DNA of 37,642 bases from Desulfobulbaceae bacterium (GCA_013792005.1 VMSU01000107.1:1-37642), one strand, 5' to 3'; shown: positions 16,147 to 25,337, numbered from the stretch's first letter. Notes: a model not told the origin generated them from the letters alone. A program made the numbers and translations.

Positions 16147-17409
16147 ATGCCATTTTCAGAATTTGCCGACAAAAAAGTTTGGAAGACCTTCGCCATCAAT
16201 ATCAGCCTGGTCATCCTTCTAGGCATCCTTAGCATTTTCATCGGCCTTTTCCTCAACAACAAACGCTTGGTTGAAACAGGACTGACGATCAGAGCCAAGG
16301 CCCACTTCAACAATATCATCCTGACCCGTCGCTGGAATGCAGGCTACGGCGGAGTCTATATCGAAAAGACACCGGGCATAGCCTCCAATCCCTACTTGAT
16401 CGCCCCAGATATCCAGACGGTGGACGGCAAAACCTACACCAAGAAAAACCCAGCCTTGATGACTAGAGAAATTTCAGAATTAGCTAAAAAAGACCCAAAC
16501 GGGGCGTTCCAATTTCACATCACCAGCTTGACTCCCCTGAATCCACAGAACACTCCGGATGATTTCGAAACAACAGCTCTCAATTCCTTCGAAAAAGGGG
16601 AAATAGAGGCTACCACCAGGCAACAGAACGGAGACTCATTAGTTTTCCGCTACATGGCTCCCCTGTTCGTCGAAGAGTCATGCCTCCAGTGCCACGCGCA
16701 ACAAGGCTATAAAATCGGAGATGTTCGAGGCGGGATCAGCGTCTCCTTTGACATGATGGATGTACAGCGAGCGCTCAACATCAACCGCTATATCCTGATC
16801 GGTCTTTTTATAACCACCGTCTCGGTCCTGCTGGGAACTATCTACTTCTTCATCCACAGCCTGATGATACGCCTCGCCACAATTCAGGCTAAAATCGCTG
16901 AAATGGCGATAACCGACGAGTTAACCGGACTTTACAACCGACGATATTTTTATTCCAAGCTCCAAGAGGAGATCAGCCGGGCCAAACGTCACCAGTATCC
17001 GATCAGCTGTCTGCTGATTGATCTCGATTTTTTCAAGATAGTCAATGACACCTATGGGCATCTGGCCGGTGACCTGGTCTTACGAGAAGTGGCAATCCTG
17101 CTGAGGAGTAACTGCCGTACTTCCGACACCGTGGCTCGGTACGGAGGAGAAGAGTTTGTCCAGTTCCTCCCGGAGACCGGAGCTGATGGCGCCAGAATCC
17201 TAGCGGAAAAACTCAGGACTTTGATTGGCTCTCACGTGATTCAGCTGGAAGCCTCTGATCCTCTACAGATAACAATCAGCATCGGGGCAGTCAGTCTCTC
17301 CGAGGAGGCGATTGCCAAAATCGACACCGCAGATCAGGTCATCCATCAGGCCGATCAAGCCCTATATCGGGCCAAGACCAAGGGCAGAAACCGGGTGGAG
17401 TTTGCCTGA
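16147..17409 (+). CDS. Diguanylate cyclase with DUF3365 (Tll0287-like) haem-binding sensor domain
   Basis: The product is about 420 aa and makes c-di-GMP. A membrane span at residues 14-36 is followed by a periplasmic DUF3365 domain (RRWNAGYGGVYIEK ... PLFVEESCLQCHAQQGY) with a single CxxCH haem motif at 179-183. A second span lies near 215-237. A GGDEF domain fills the C-terminus with active motif GGEEF (333-337) and an intact inhibitory RxxD site (RTSD, 324-327), so product inhibition is likely. The haem domain suggests redox or gas sensing. The start is uncertain: neither ATG 16147 nor ATG 16105 has a good ribosome binding site. A strong terminator follows the stop directly, so the gene is transcribed alone or last. 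Confidence 0.92.
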   Translation: MPFSEFADKKVWKTFAINISLVILLGILSIFIGLFLNNKRLVETGLTIRAKAHFNNIILTRRWNAGYGGVYIEKTPGIASNPYLIAPDIQTVDGKTYTKKNPALMTREISELAKKDPNGAFQFHITSLTPLNPQNTPDDFETTALNSFEKGEIEATTRQQNGDSLVFRYMAPLFVEESCLQCHAQQGYKIGDVRGGISVSFDMMDVQRALNINRYILIGLFITTVSVLLGTIYFFIHSLMIRLATIQAKIAEMAITDELTGLYNRRYFYSKLQEEISRAKRHQYPISCLLIDLDFFKIVNDTYGHLAGDLVLREVAILLRSNCRTSDTVARYGGEEFVQFLPETGADGARILAEKLRTLIGSHVIQLEASDPLQITISIGAVSLSEEAIAKIDTADQVIHQADQALYRAKTKGRNRVEFA

Positions 17410-17410
17410 T

Positions 17411-17441
17411 GGTTGTGAGATTTTCTCATAACCTTTTTTTT
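17411..17441 (+). terminator. Rho-independent terminator of the diguanylate cyclase gene
   Basis: GGTTGTGAGA pairs with TCTCATAACC (10-bp stem with one G-U pair) across a TTT loop, followed by eight T residues. It starts two bases after the stop codon. Confidence 0.9.
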
Positions 17442-17903
17442 CACCACAGTGTCCAAGCGTCTCTACGCCTGTAACCCTATGTTTTAGTGTCAGTTATTCG
17501 TCGAGTTATTAAAGATATATGGTAACTACACAGGTTAACGGTAATCAGTATCGGTTTACGGTTAAAAGAATTATGATTAGTCATAAATCATCGTATGATA
17601 CTCAATGTCAGTGTGTCCTCATCCATTGGCAGGCCCCAATCACCGTCAACTGTCAACCGTCAACTGTCAACCGTAAACCGACAACCTGAGCAGTTACAAT
17701 TATTTCTAACAACCTGATTTAATGGTAACGTCAAACTTCTTATAACCCGCAAGAAGCGAGGGCAAGCAGAAGGTGGGCGGGATTAGGGTGCTTGTCGATC
17801 ATCTTCAGAGGAGTGCCGAGCAATCGAATTGCGGACTGACTGGATATCCCCTGATTTTACGCCTCGCCCCTTGCGACTGCCCTGCCCACCAACTTTCGGA
17901 CTG
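17442..17903. other. Non-coding stretch with inverted and heptad repeats
   Basis: About 460 bp lie between the terminator and the small minus-strand gene. It contains the inverted pair cggtttacggtt (17552-17563) and aaccgtaaaccg (17669-17680) and the heptad array described separately. The plus-strand frame at 17773-18012 is the antisense shadow of the lysine-rich small gene. Confidence 0.6.
17643..17684. repeat. Heptanucleotide tandem repeat, six units
   Basis: The units read CCGTCAA, CTGTCAA, CCGTCAA, CTGTCAA, CCGTAAA and CCGACAA. The first four form a perfect 14-bp direct duplication. The array is too short and has no spacers, so it is not a CRISPR. Its last units pair with cggtttacggtt at 17552-17563, so it also forms one arm of a wider inverted repeat. 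Confidence 0.8.
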
Positions 17904-18023
17904 TCATTGCGGTTTAAACTTAGTCTTTTCACTCTTTTTGACTTTTTTGGCGGCTTTCTTTTCCTTCATGGTCTTGGCCGGTTCCTTCTTGACTGCTTTT
18001 TTAGTGTCCTGAGATTTACTCAT
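17904..18023 (-). CDS. Small lysine-rich basic protein (39 aa)
   Basis: ATG at 18023 with AGGAG 8 nt upstream opens a 39-codon frame ending at 17904. The product starts MSKSQDTKKAVKKEPAKTMK and continues with EKKAAKK, ending FKPQ; 16 of 39 residues are Lys. From memory, similar short Lys/Ala/Glu proteins with the PAKTMKEKK-type core are common in Proteobacteria and Desulfobacterota with no assigned function. It is probably a soluble nucleic-acid-associated or disordered protein, which is inference from charge alone. The codon pattern is clean and the ribosome binding site is good, so I consider it real despite its size. Confidence 0.7.
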   Translation of the reverse strand: MSKSQDTKKAVKKEPAKTMKEKKAAKKVKKSEKTKFKPQ

Positions 18024-18339
18024 GATTAACGCTCCTGATAGTTGAGATTACGAGTATTCGGCACCTGGCGGACAACAACACACTGCCGCTTGGGCAACGA
18101 CAATGCCTACATGCATCATGCATTTTTCCTTTTATTATGGCAAGCTTTACGAGCAAATAACAAGGGGAAAATTCCTCATTGTTACCTGCTCACTCATCGC
18201 CTACTATAGCACCGCCTTTATTCACACTCTCGGAAATGATCCCCCTTCTCCTGGGAAATAGCTCAACAGACCAACCGGCATTGTTCCCGGTTCCCCATTT
18301 CCATAACCAACAGTTGTAGATATTACCTTCAGGACTTTA
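18024..18339. other. Divergent intergenic region
   Basis: About 315 bp lie between the divergently read small basic protein gene and the exonuclease-like gene. I see only a short ATGCATCATGCAT direct/inverted motif followed by T residues near 18110-18125, and nothing I can name. Confidence 0.4.
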
Positions 18340-19191
18340 ATGCTGACACATACCTTTCGTCATATACCAGGCATAGGCCTTAAGAGCGAAAAACGATTCT
18401 GGGAGGCAGGCCTTACTTCCTGGGAAGATTTCAAAGAACCAGGCCCTATTCGATTAACTCCAAGTAAAATCTCTATCATCAAAAAACATCTCCAGGAGTC
18501 ACAGCAACACCTCAACAATAACCCTCTGTATTTCTATGATTTATTGAACGTCAATCAGCACTGGCGCTTATTCCCACACTTCCGGCATACAACTGTTTTC
18601 CTGGACATAGAGACCACAGGCCTTAGTGAATGTCAGGACCAGATAACCACTATTGCCACCTATGATGGGAGCGAAATACGCTACTATATCAATGGTGAGA
18701 ACCTGGAATCATTTATTGAGGATGTCGACCGATACGATGTCCTTGTCTCCTATAATGGCAAGACGTTCGACATCCCGTTCCTTGAACATTCCTTCGCGCG
18801 AAAAATTAACAAGGCACATATTGATCTACGTTATGTCCTACGAAACCTTGGGTATCGTGGGGGACTGAAAAGTTGCGAGAAACAGCTTGGACTCGACCGA
18901 GGAAATCTTAATGGGGTCGATGGATATTTTGCCGTGCTGCTGTGGCAGGAATATAAATCGACAGGGGACAGAAAAGCTCTTGAAACGTTATTGGCTTATA
19001 ATATTGAGGACGTAGTCAATCTGGAGACCTTAATGGTTCATGCCTATAATTTAAGTCTCCGAGGGACCCCATTCACAGACTCGCTCCACCTTCCTTGCCC
19101 ACCTAAACCGACATCGTTACCTTTTACCGCAGACCCGAACGTTATCAACAGGATTAAGATGAAGCATAACATGCAGGAGCACAACCACTAA
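18340..19191 (+). CDS. YprB-like ribonuclease H-like / DnaQ-type 3'-5' exonuclease domain protein
   Basis: The product is 283 aa with AGGA 6 nt before ATG. The first ~35 residues (FRHIPGIGLKSEKRFWEAGLTSWEDF) resemble a helix-hairpin-helix-like start seen in this family. The nuclease core follows: FLDIETTGL (exo I, Asp and Glu) near residue 90, YDVLVSYNGKTFDIPFLE (exo II) near 130-147, and AYNIEDVVNLETL (exo III) near 220-235, consistent with a DEDD nuclease of the RNase_H_2 (YprB) group. Family members are predicted nucleases of unproven substrate. No helicase or repair gene is adjacent. Confidence 0.85.
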   Translation: MLTHTFRHIPGIGLKSEKRFWEAGLTSWEDFKEPGPIRLTPSKISIIKKHLQESQQHLNNNPLYFYDLLNVNQHWRLFPHFRHTTVFLDIETTGLSECQDQITTIATYDGSEIRYYINGENLESFIEDVDRYDVLVSYNGKTFDIPFLEHSFARKINKAHIDLRYVLRNLGYRGGLKSCEKQLGLDRGNLNGVDGYFAVLLWQEYKSTGDRKALETLLAYNIEDVVNLETLMVHAYNLSLRGTPFTDSLHLPCPPKPTSLPFTADPNVINRIKMKHNMQEHNH

Positions 19192-19329
19192 AATGCCCAG
19201 CACCTAGAAATACCAGAGCTGACAGAAGTATTGATTGTGTTGATCGTCGCATTAGCAATACCGATTAATAGAGAAAGTGAACCCTGGTGGCTACGGAAAA
19301 AACCGTCCGCGCCTAGCTACCTAACCTCA

Positions 19330-19875
19330 CTAGTAACGGTTAAAACTGCACATCTCGCTTCGGTCTTTGCGTATTTTCTTACGAAGCGGATAGCCGTCTA
19401 CGGCATAGCCTAAGGTAACCAGCAGGCCGATCCTGATCTTTAATGGGATATGCAGCAACGTTTTAATGGCCTCTTCGTCAAACCAGCCGAGCATGCAGGT
19501 CCCCAACCCCAACTCTACTGCCTGTAAGCAAAAATGTTCGACAGCAATACCAATATCGATCAACGGAAATTCACGATCTTTCAAGCGAGCGCCGATCTGA
19601 GTAATGAGCTTAGGCTTTTGGATAGTGAAAACGGCAAGGACCGGGGCTTGAGGAACGAACTTATTAAAAGAAACGATGGAGCTGAAGGTCGCTCTGGCCA
19701 CCCTATCTTTTACCACAGGGTCATTAACGATAATGACCTTCCAAGGCTGAGAGTTACTGGCAGAGGGAGAGAGACGGACCGCTTCGATCAATTGAGCGAT
19801 TTTCTCCTCCTCCACCGGCTTATCCTGATACTTTCTCACACTCTGCCTAGTGGTTAACAACTCCGAAAATTTCAT
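19330..19875 (-). CDS. Nitroreductase family protein
   Basis: The product is 181 aa from ATG 19875, preferred because GGTGGAG precedes it and the family start MKFSELLTTRQSVRKYQDKPV follows. FMN-contact segments are visible: RQSVRKY near residue 9, PSASNSQPWKVIIV near 35-48, and the C-terminal GLGTCMLGWFDEEAIK near 125-140. The C-terminus is basic with a Cys (RKKIRKDRSEMCSFNRY). Family members are FMN flavoproteins reducing nitro compounds, quinones or flavins; the substrate is unknown. It lies about 115 bp downstream of the big radical SAM gene on the same strand, so weak co-transcription is possible. Confidence 0.88.
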   Translation of the reverse strand: MKFSELLTTRQSVRKYQDKPVEEEKIAQLIEAVRLSPSASNSQPWKVIIVNDPVVKDRVARATFSSIVSFNKFVPQAPVLAVFTIQKPKLITQIGARLKDREFPLIDIGIAVEHFCLQAVELGLGTCMLGWFDEEAIKTLLHIPLKIRIGLLVTLGYAVDGYPLRKKIRKDRSEMCSFNRY

Positions 19876-19989
19876 ATCTCCACCACCCGATAAACCCCAT
19901 GGCTCCGTAAACCGAAACACGGACAAGGCCTTTTATACTTTGTTGCCTCGCCCTAACGAAAAAAACAGTGAGTTGGAGCTTTGACGTTC

Positions 19990-22491
19990 TTACGAAAGCG
20001 CGCGCCAAGCCAACTTAAGTATCCTTGTCTGTGGGATCTCATCCGCCTCAATGCCAAAGAGTTTGACCATCAACTCCTGCGGCTTAACCCCTACCTTGGC
20101 AGCCTCAACCATCATGGTCATTTCAACGGTGCTCGGGTCCACCATACACATGCCCGCCACTATTGGCCGGGCATCAAGTTCCCGCTTTTTGCCTTTACGC
20201 ACCACGCTGATCGGATAGTGGTCACTGGCACAAAAGTTGTCAACGCTGTCGGCAGGATAGGGTTTGGCAAGAGTAATCCGATAATCAACCGCAATCTGAG
20301 CAGGAGGCGTCTTCGCGCCAAGAGAGAGAGAGGTCACGGACAGCCCCGGTGGCGTCTGGGCCATCAGCCGCTGCCGCCAATCTTCAAGATCCTGCAACGG
20401 CGCTCCGGTCTCAACAATACAGTATTCGGCAAGACTCTCTGTCCCTACAGACAGGGCCGGACTGAACGAGACCTTAGGCGATGGACTAAACCCTTGAGAA
20501 AAGAGCACCGGCATTCCGGCCCGCTTCAAGACCCGAAAGATAACCTGGAGCAGCTCCAAGTGCCCAAGAAACCTGGCCTGTTCATGACGTTGATACTCAA
20601 TCCAATAATAAAAAGATCCTTGACCTCGGAGCGGCTCCTCACACTCATTGTGAATCGACGGGGGAGACAGTTCGGAAGGAGAAAAGACCACCGGTCGGAT
20701 GGTCTTAAAATCACACAAGCCGCACTGCTGGCAGCCATGATAACGGCAATCCGGGGTGTAGGCCTCATCTTTGGCCTTGTCCAGCTCCCTGGTCAGAAAA
20801 TCGGCATCGATCCCCGCATCCAGATGCTGCCAAGGCAGGATCTCATCACGACCCCGACGACGCAGATACCAACTAAGATCAAGACTACACTCTTCTGCCG
20901 CCTGTCGCCACAGAGCGAGCTGAAAATGTTCTGACCAGGCATCAAGACGAGCCCCCATTCGCCAAGCCCGTTCAATCAGGGCGGACAAGCGCCGATCTCC
21001 CCGAGAAAACACGCCTTCGAGAAAACTCAGCTTGACATCATTCCACTTTAACTTGGCGTTACGGGGCAGAGTGCGCCGAAGAAAATCGGTCTTTTGATTG
21101 GCCTCGTCAATGCCAAGCTGCGGCTCCCACTGAAATGGGGTGTGAGGCTTAGGAACAAAGGTCCCGGCGCTGACATTAATCGTCCGACCACTGCGTCCGG
21201 CAAGGTGCATGGCCTTAGCAACCAGGGTAGGAATGGCGGCCAGATCCTCCTCGGTTTCAAAGGGCAGGCCATACATAAAGTAAAGCTTGATCAACTTCCA
21301 ACCCAAACCAAAGGCGCTCTGTACCGTTTGCAGCAGATCATCCTCGGTGATACCCTTGTTAATCACCCGTCGAAGACGATCGCTCCCGGCCTCCGGGGCG
21401 ATGGTGAATCCGGTCTTGCGCACCCGTTTTACCTGTTCCATAATCTCAGGAGTCAGGGTACCGACCCGCATCGATGGCATAGATACTGAAACCCGTTGCT
21501 TTGCGAAATGGTCCATCAACCGGACCAGGAGCGGAGCGAGGCAAGAGTAATCACCAGTGCTGAGAGACAAGAGCGCCAACTCGTCAAAGCCGCTGGAAGC
21601 AATGCCGCGGCAGGCTCGCTCCATCGCTTGATCAGGGTGCAACTCACGCACGGGTCGATAAATCATTCCGGCCTGACAGAAACGGCAGCCACGAGTACAG
21701 CCACGGGCAAGCTCAAGCCCCAAGCGGTCATGGACAATCCTGTTCAAAGGCACCAGCGGTTTATCTATAATTGGTTGTTGGTTCAGATCGGCAATTACAG
21801 CCCGACGGACGGACTGATACTCCGGCAGAAGCGGCGTTATGGCAGACAGACGACCATCCTCATGGTAGTGCGGTTCAAAGAGGCTGGGCACATACATGCC
21901 GGGGATTCGGCACATAAACTGCAATATCTCCCTCCGCCCCAGACCCTTTTCCTTGCCTGCTCGCACAAGATCAGCGATAGCCAGGATCGCCTCCTCGCCA
22001 TCACCAAGGAGGATGGCATCAAAAAAATCAGCTACCGGTTCCGGGTGGAAGGCACAAGGACCGCCGCCGATAATCAAAGGATGATCATCCTTCCTGTCGC
22101 GGCTGTACAAGGGAATCTCGGCCAGATCCAGGATGGTCAGAATATTGCTGTAACAGAGTTCATACGGCAAAGTAATTCCGACAATATCAAACTCAGCAAG
22201 AGGTCGTCCTGATTCAAGTGCGAACAGGGGCTTGTCCAGTTTCCGCAAGACCTCTTCCAAGTCACGGTCAGGGGCATAGACCCGTTCTGCCAGAAACTCG
22301 GACCTACCGTTGATAATGTGATAGAGAATCTGCAGACCATGATGGCTCATCCCGATCTCATAGAGGTCGGGAAAGGCCAGAACGATACGCAAACTGACAC
22401 TCTGCCACTCCTTCTGCACTACATTGTATTCATTGCCACAATAACGGCTCGGCTTAACTACCAGGGGTAAAACAGCATCTCGTATATTCAC
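19990..22491 (-). CDS. TIGR03960-family radical SAM protein fused to TIGR03936/DUF2344 domain
   Basis: The product is 833 aa. The first ~190 residues form a B12-binding-like Rossmann region (RIVLAFPDLYEIGMSHHGLQILYHIIN, IIGGGPCAFHPEPVADFFD). The radical SAM cluster motif CTRGCRFC lies at 265-272, followed by SLSTGDYSCLAPLL, TIAPEAGSDRLRRVINKG and GLPFETEEDL. A small Cys cluster (CRYHGCQQCGLCD) near 590 leads into a C-terminal DUF2344 domain (IEYQRHEQARFLGHLELLQVIFRVLKR, QGFSPSPKVSF). The start is a GTG that overlaps the upstream TGA (GTGA), showing translational coupling. The function of this widespread family is unproven; an RNA-modification role has been suggested. Fusion of the two units in one chain is known in several phyla. 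Confidence 0.92.
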   Translation of the reverse strand: MNIRDAVLPLVVKPSRYCGNEYNVVQKEWQSVSLRIVLAFPDLYEIGMSHHGLQILYHIINGRSEFLAERVYAPDRDLEEVLRKLDKPLFALESGRPLAEFDIVGITLPYELCYSNILTILDLAEIPLYSRDRKDDHPLIIGGGPCAFHPEPVADFFDAILLGDGEEAILAIADLVRAGKEKGLGRREILQFMCRIPGMYVPSLFEPHYHEDGRLSAITPLLPEYQSVRRAVIADLNQQPIIDKPLVPLNRIVHDRLGLELARGCTRGCRFCQAGMIYRPVRELHPDQAMERACRGIASSGFDELALLSLSTGDYSCLAPLLVRLMDHFAKQRVSVSMPSMRVGTLTPEIMEQVKRVRKTGFTIAPEAGSDRLRRVINKGITEDDLLQTVQSAFGLGWKLIKLYFMYGLPFETEEDLAAIPTLVAKAMHLAGRSGRTINVSAGTFVPKPHTPFQWEPQLGIDEANQKTDFLRRTLPRNAKLKWNDVKLSFLEGVFSRGDRRLSALIERAWRMGARLDAWSEHFQLALWRQAAEECSLDLSWYLRRRGRDEILPWQHLDAGIDADFLTRELDKAKDEAYTPDCRYHGCQQCGLCDFKTIRPVVFSPSELSPPSIHNECEEPLRGQGSFYYWIEYQRHEQARFLGHLELLQVIFRVLKRAGMPVLFSQGFSPSPKVSFSPALSVGTESLAEYCIVETGAPLQDLEDWRQRLMAQTPPGLSVTSLSLGAKTPPAQIAVDYRITLAKPYPADSVDNFCASDHYPISVVRKGKKRELDARPIVAGMCMVDPSTVEMTMMVEAAKVGVKPQELMVKLFGIEADEIPQTRILKLAWRALS

Positions 22492-23354
22492 TGAACAACA
22501 GTCCTTTTATAGTCAGAGGGAGGAGTCACTGAAAACGGGCTAGGGTCCAAGGAAGGAGTCGGGTACCGTTTGGTGAAACCAAGAGTTAAGCTGCCACTGC
22601 CGCGGCCTTGAATGATAATCTTAACGGGCAATTGGCAATCGGCCGCCTTCTCGGAACCCTGGTAGTCATAGCTCAGATCAACAGCAATGCCCCCATTGCC
22701 ATTCAGCACCAAATGCCGTTTAATCAACTGCTGCTCAGGGGAGTACAGAATCATGGAACGGTTCCCGCCCTCGACATAGCGCAAATCAAGCCAATAGCCC
22801 AGACCTTCCTGGTCGCGGCCGACCTCGCCAATCCCCAGGGCGCCAGGCGGTATCCGCCCCAAGAGCCAATAATAACTCATCGCTGTCGCCAACCCTTCCG
22901 GTGCGTAACGATTGAGCAAATCGGCATTAAGAGGACCAACATAGGCCTGCTGGTCCCGAACCGAGACATAGGTAAAATTCTCTCCGTCAACTGCCAGAAT
23001 AGCCTCGGTCAAGCCTAAGGGATTAATCCCTTCAAAACGAATAAAGGCCGGAGCCATAGCCTTCAGGTACCCGGAAATGGTCCCGGACCATACAAGGTTA
23101 TTGATAGTAACAACGACATCACTATCAAACGAAGCCGGGCACTGCCGCTGATCATTCAACATAACCTTGAATTTCTTGCGAACATCAACCGCATCACTAT
23201 CTGAAAGCGGCGCTCGCTTAGGTAGCGTAGCACACCCTGTAACAATAAATACCAGACAACAGAGTCCGACAAACCGCCTCACCCTGCCAAGCGATAACCA
23301 GCCACCAACATGCCCGTGGTGGCCGACGTTATTTCCCCCGCTACGATATCTCAT
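22488..23354 (-). CDS. Outer-membrane lipoprotein, DUF4292/LolB-like
   Basis: The product is 288 aa with GAGG 4-5 nt before ATG. A lipoprotein signal ends at VTGC with Cys 41. The n-region is unusually long and Gly/His-rich (about 25 residues before the hydrophobic core). The mature part is a beta-rich unit: SGTISGYLKAMAPAFIRFEGINPLGLTEAILAVDGENFTYVS, then YYWLLGRIPPGAL and a closing LTLGFTK. This pattern resembles DUF4292/LolB-type lipid-binding half barrels that anchor at the outer membrane. It overlaps the radical SAM gene by 4 nt (GTGA), while 220 bp separate it from the TPR lipoprotein gene upstream. A direct role in lipoprotein or LPS traffic is inference. Confidence 0.75.
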   Translation of the reverse strand: MRYRSGGNNVGHHGHVGGWLSLGRVRRFVGLCCLVFIVTGCATLPKRAPLSDSDAVDVRKKFKVMLNDQRQCPASFDSDVVVTINNLVWSGTISGYLKAMAPAFIRFEGINPLGLTEAILAVDGENFTYVSVRDQQAYVGPLNADLLNRYAPEGLATAMSYYWLLGRIPPGALGIGEVGRDQEGLGYWLDLRYVEGGNRSMILYSPEQQLIKRHLVLNGNGGIAVDLSYDYQGSEKAADCQLPVKIIIQGRGSGSLTLGFTKRYPTPSLDPSPFSVTPPSDYKRTVVQ

Positions 23355-23576
23355 AAGACCTCATGCTCTGTGAAAAATGAGTCAAAACTCTTCAGCTTGG
23401 TTCAATAGTAGGCCGAAGGCAGATAGGACAAACAGCCCGTGATTCTGTCCTGTTGATTCTTCGACAAGGAGAACAACCGAGAAAAGGATGTGCTGAATGC
23501 ATCGCTGAAAATAGGTTCGCTATCGGCTAGAGCTTGATCCGTTACGATCTGGTGTTCATGAATTGCACGGAGGACA

Positions 23577-25337
23577 TCAGGGGGTAATAGCACCGATCTT
23601 GGCCGAGACTCGGGCCTTATCTTCATCCTTGTTACTCAACTCCAAGGATTTTTTATATGTATCAAGCGCTAACTGCGGCTTTTGAAGGGCAAGATAAACA
23701 TCTCCAAGATGCTCATGAATAGTAGGGTCTTCGGGTTCCAAGGCAATGGCTCTCACCAGGGTCTCGGCAGCCTGTTGGAGATCTCCCATCTTGAAATACA
23801 CCCACCCCAGACTATCTTGAATAAAACCGTCATCAGGACGCTGTTCAACTGCTTTCTTGACATACTCCAAGGCCTCAGGAAGCCTGACTCCCCGTTCAGC
23901 CCATGAATACCCGATATAGTTCAAGGCCAGAGGATCGTCAGGGTTAAGAATCAACACCTTTTCCATCTGAGCAATAGCCTCGGCCAGACGCCCATGACGC
24001 TCCAGAAACATGCCATAAGTAAAATAACCGCTCTCCTCCTCCGGATAGCGACGAAGAGACTCGAGCAGCGCCTTCTCTGCCTCAACGAGTTTACCCTGCT
24101 CTTCATACAAGGACGAAATGGCAAACTCATAATTCTGGGTCTCACCCTTCGACGCACTGATCACCTTAGTCAACAGGCCAATGGCCTTGGAAAACTCTTT
24201 GTCATCGGCATACATCTTGACCAGAAGGGAAAGTGCGTCATCAAATCCTTGCTCATCCGGCTTGACTGCCAGCAAAACACTTTTAGCTTGCGCACGATCA
24301 CCAGCCTCATAAAGTGCCAGGGCAAGCAACGAACGGGCCACGTTCAACTGAGGATCACGGGTCAGCATCTCACGAAAAATTGTGATCGCCTCCTGATACT
24401 TCTTCTGATCCATGAATATCCGGCCGATGGCCAAATCAACTTTCTGGTTATCAAGAGCATTGCCCCGTAATTCCTTCAATACTGCCAAGGCCTTATCAGA
24501 CTGTTTCTGGATTAGATAGAGCCTAACTAAACGGTTAGCCGCGTCCTCGCTGCTTTCGTCATCGCTTAAGAGTTCCTGATAAAGAGCGACAGCTTGCTCG
24601 GTCATCTTCTGGGATTCATAGAAATCAGCCGCCTCCAAAGCCAACGGCGACGTCCAGTTAAGATCAAGGGTCTTCTGATAGGCCTCTGCAGCCTTCTGAT
24701 TAAACTTTAACTCCCGATACAACCGGGCAAGATAATAAAATCCCAATAACGAGTCTGGTTCAATCAATACTAATTGCTCAAAGCTGTCTCTCGCCTTTAA
24801 GTAGTCAAGACTGCTTAAATACTGTTTCCCAAGCTTCAACAGGACTTCGGTATCTTTTGGCTCCAGAACCAAATGCGCCTGATAAATGGCGATGGCCCTC
24901 TCCCCTTCCCCCATCGCACCCAGGAGATCTGCCTGAAAAAGTTTAACTTTCTGATCTTCAGGATCGGCTTGCATCAACTTCTCGACCCAGTCCATGGCCT
25001 GCTGTTTTCGATTCATCCTCAGCAGAAGCACAGTCAGATTCCTGATTACATAGTCGGCGCCACTGTCACAAACAACGGCTTTTTCGTAGGCCTCAAGCGC
25101 CTCATCATATCGCCCCTCAGTCTCGGCAGTCTTTCCCCACAAGAAATAGAAATACGAGCACTGGGTATCCGGTTGTTCTTCACCATCCTGAACTGAAGAC
25201 ACCACAGGTTTCTCCTTGCTCACGGTCAGAACCGAACCTATCGGCTGCCCCATGTGTGGCGTTGGCGGGGAACACGACGTCAACACAAATCCGCCCACGA
25301 TCATTATCACCCAGACTATCTGTTTGAATTTAATCAT
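23577..25337 (-). CDS. TPR-repeat lipoprotein
   Basis: The product is about 586 aa. The longest frame opens with TTG at 25343; ATG 25337 two codons later is preferred. The lipobox FVLTSC ends at Cys 22, so the protein is lipid anchored. From residue ~60 to the end it is an almost unbroken array of tetratricopeptide repeats, about 14 units (for example GRYDEALEAYEKAVVCD, GDLQQAAETLVRAIALEPEDP). It most likely scaffolds protein complexes at the outer membrane. Orthologues sit in the same pdxA-tmk neighbourhood in related bacteria as I recall. The gap after tmk is 11 bp, so the two are in one transcript. No strong ribosome binding site is visible. Confidence 0.85.
   Translation of the reverse strand: MIKFKQIVWVIMIVGGFVLTSCSPPTPHMGQPIGSVLTVSKEKPVVSSVQDGEEQPDTQCSYFYFLWGKTAETEGRYDEALEAYEKAVVCDSGADYVIRNLTVLLLRMNRKQQAMDWVEKLMQADPEDQKVKLFQADLLGAMGEGERAIAIYQAHLVLEPKDTEVLLKLGKQYLSSLDYLKARDSFEQLVLIEPDSLLGFYYLARLYRELKFNQKAAEAYQKTLDLNWTSPLALEAADFYESQKMTEQAVALYQELLSDDESSEDAANRLVRLYLIQKQSDKALAVLKELRGNALDNQKVDLAIGRIFMDQKKYQEAITIFREMLTRDPQLNVARSLLALALYEAGDRAQAKSVLLAVKPDEQGFDDALSLLVKMYADDKEFSKAIGLLTKVISASKGETQNYEFAISSLYEEQGKLVEAEKALLESLRRYPEEESGYFTYGMFLERHGRLAEAIAQMEKVLILNPDDPLALNYIGYSWAERGVRLPEALEYVKKAVEQRPDDGFIQDSLGWVYFKMGDLQQAAETLVRAIALEPEDPTIHEHLGDVYLALQKPQLALDTYKKSLELSNKDEDKARVSAKIGAITP

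Noticed and set aside
17643-17684. Short repeat array as a possible CRISPR
   Set aside because: Units are 7 bp, directly adjacent with no spacers, and no cas gene is present.
17773-18012. 79-aa plus-strand frame rich in Phe/Leu
   Set aside because: It is antisense to the lysine-rich 39-aa gene; poly-Lys codons read backwards give the Phe/Leu run.
19981-20934. 317-aa plus-strand frame
   Set aside because: It is fully antisense to the radical SAM/DUF2344 gene and has no recognisable domain; the opposite strand is clearly coding.
23402-23626. 74-aa minus-strand frame after the TPR lipoprotein gene
   Set aside because: Its only ATG lies inside the end of the TPR gene, it has no ribosome binding site I can see, and the sequence shows no domain or membrane pattern.
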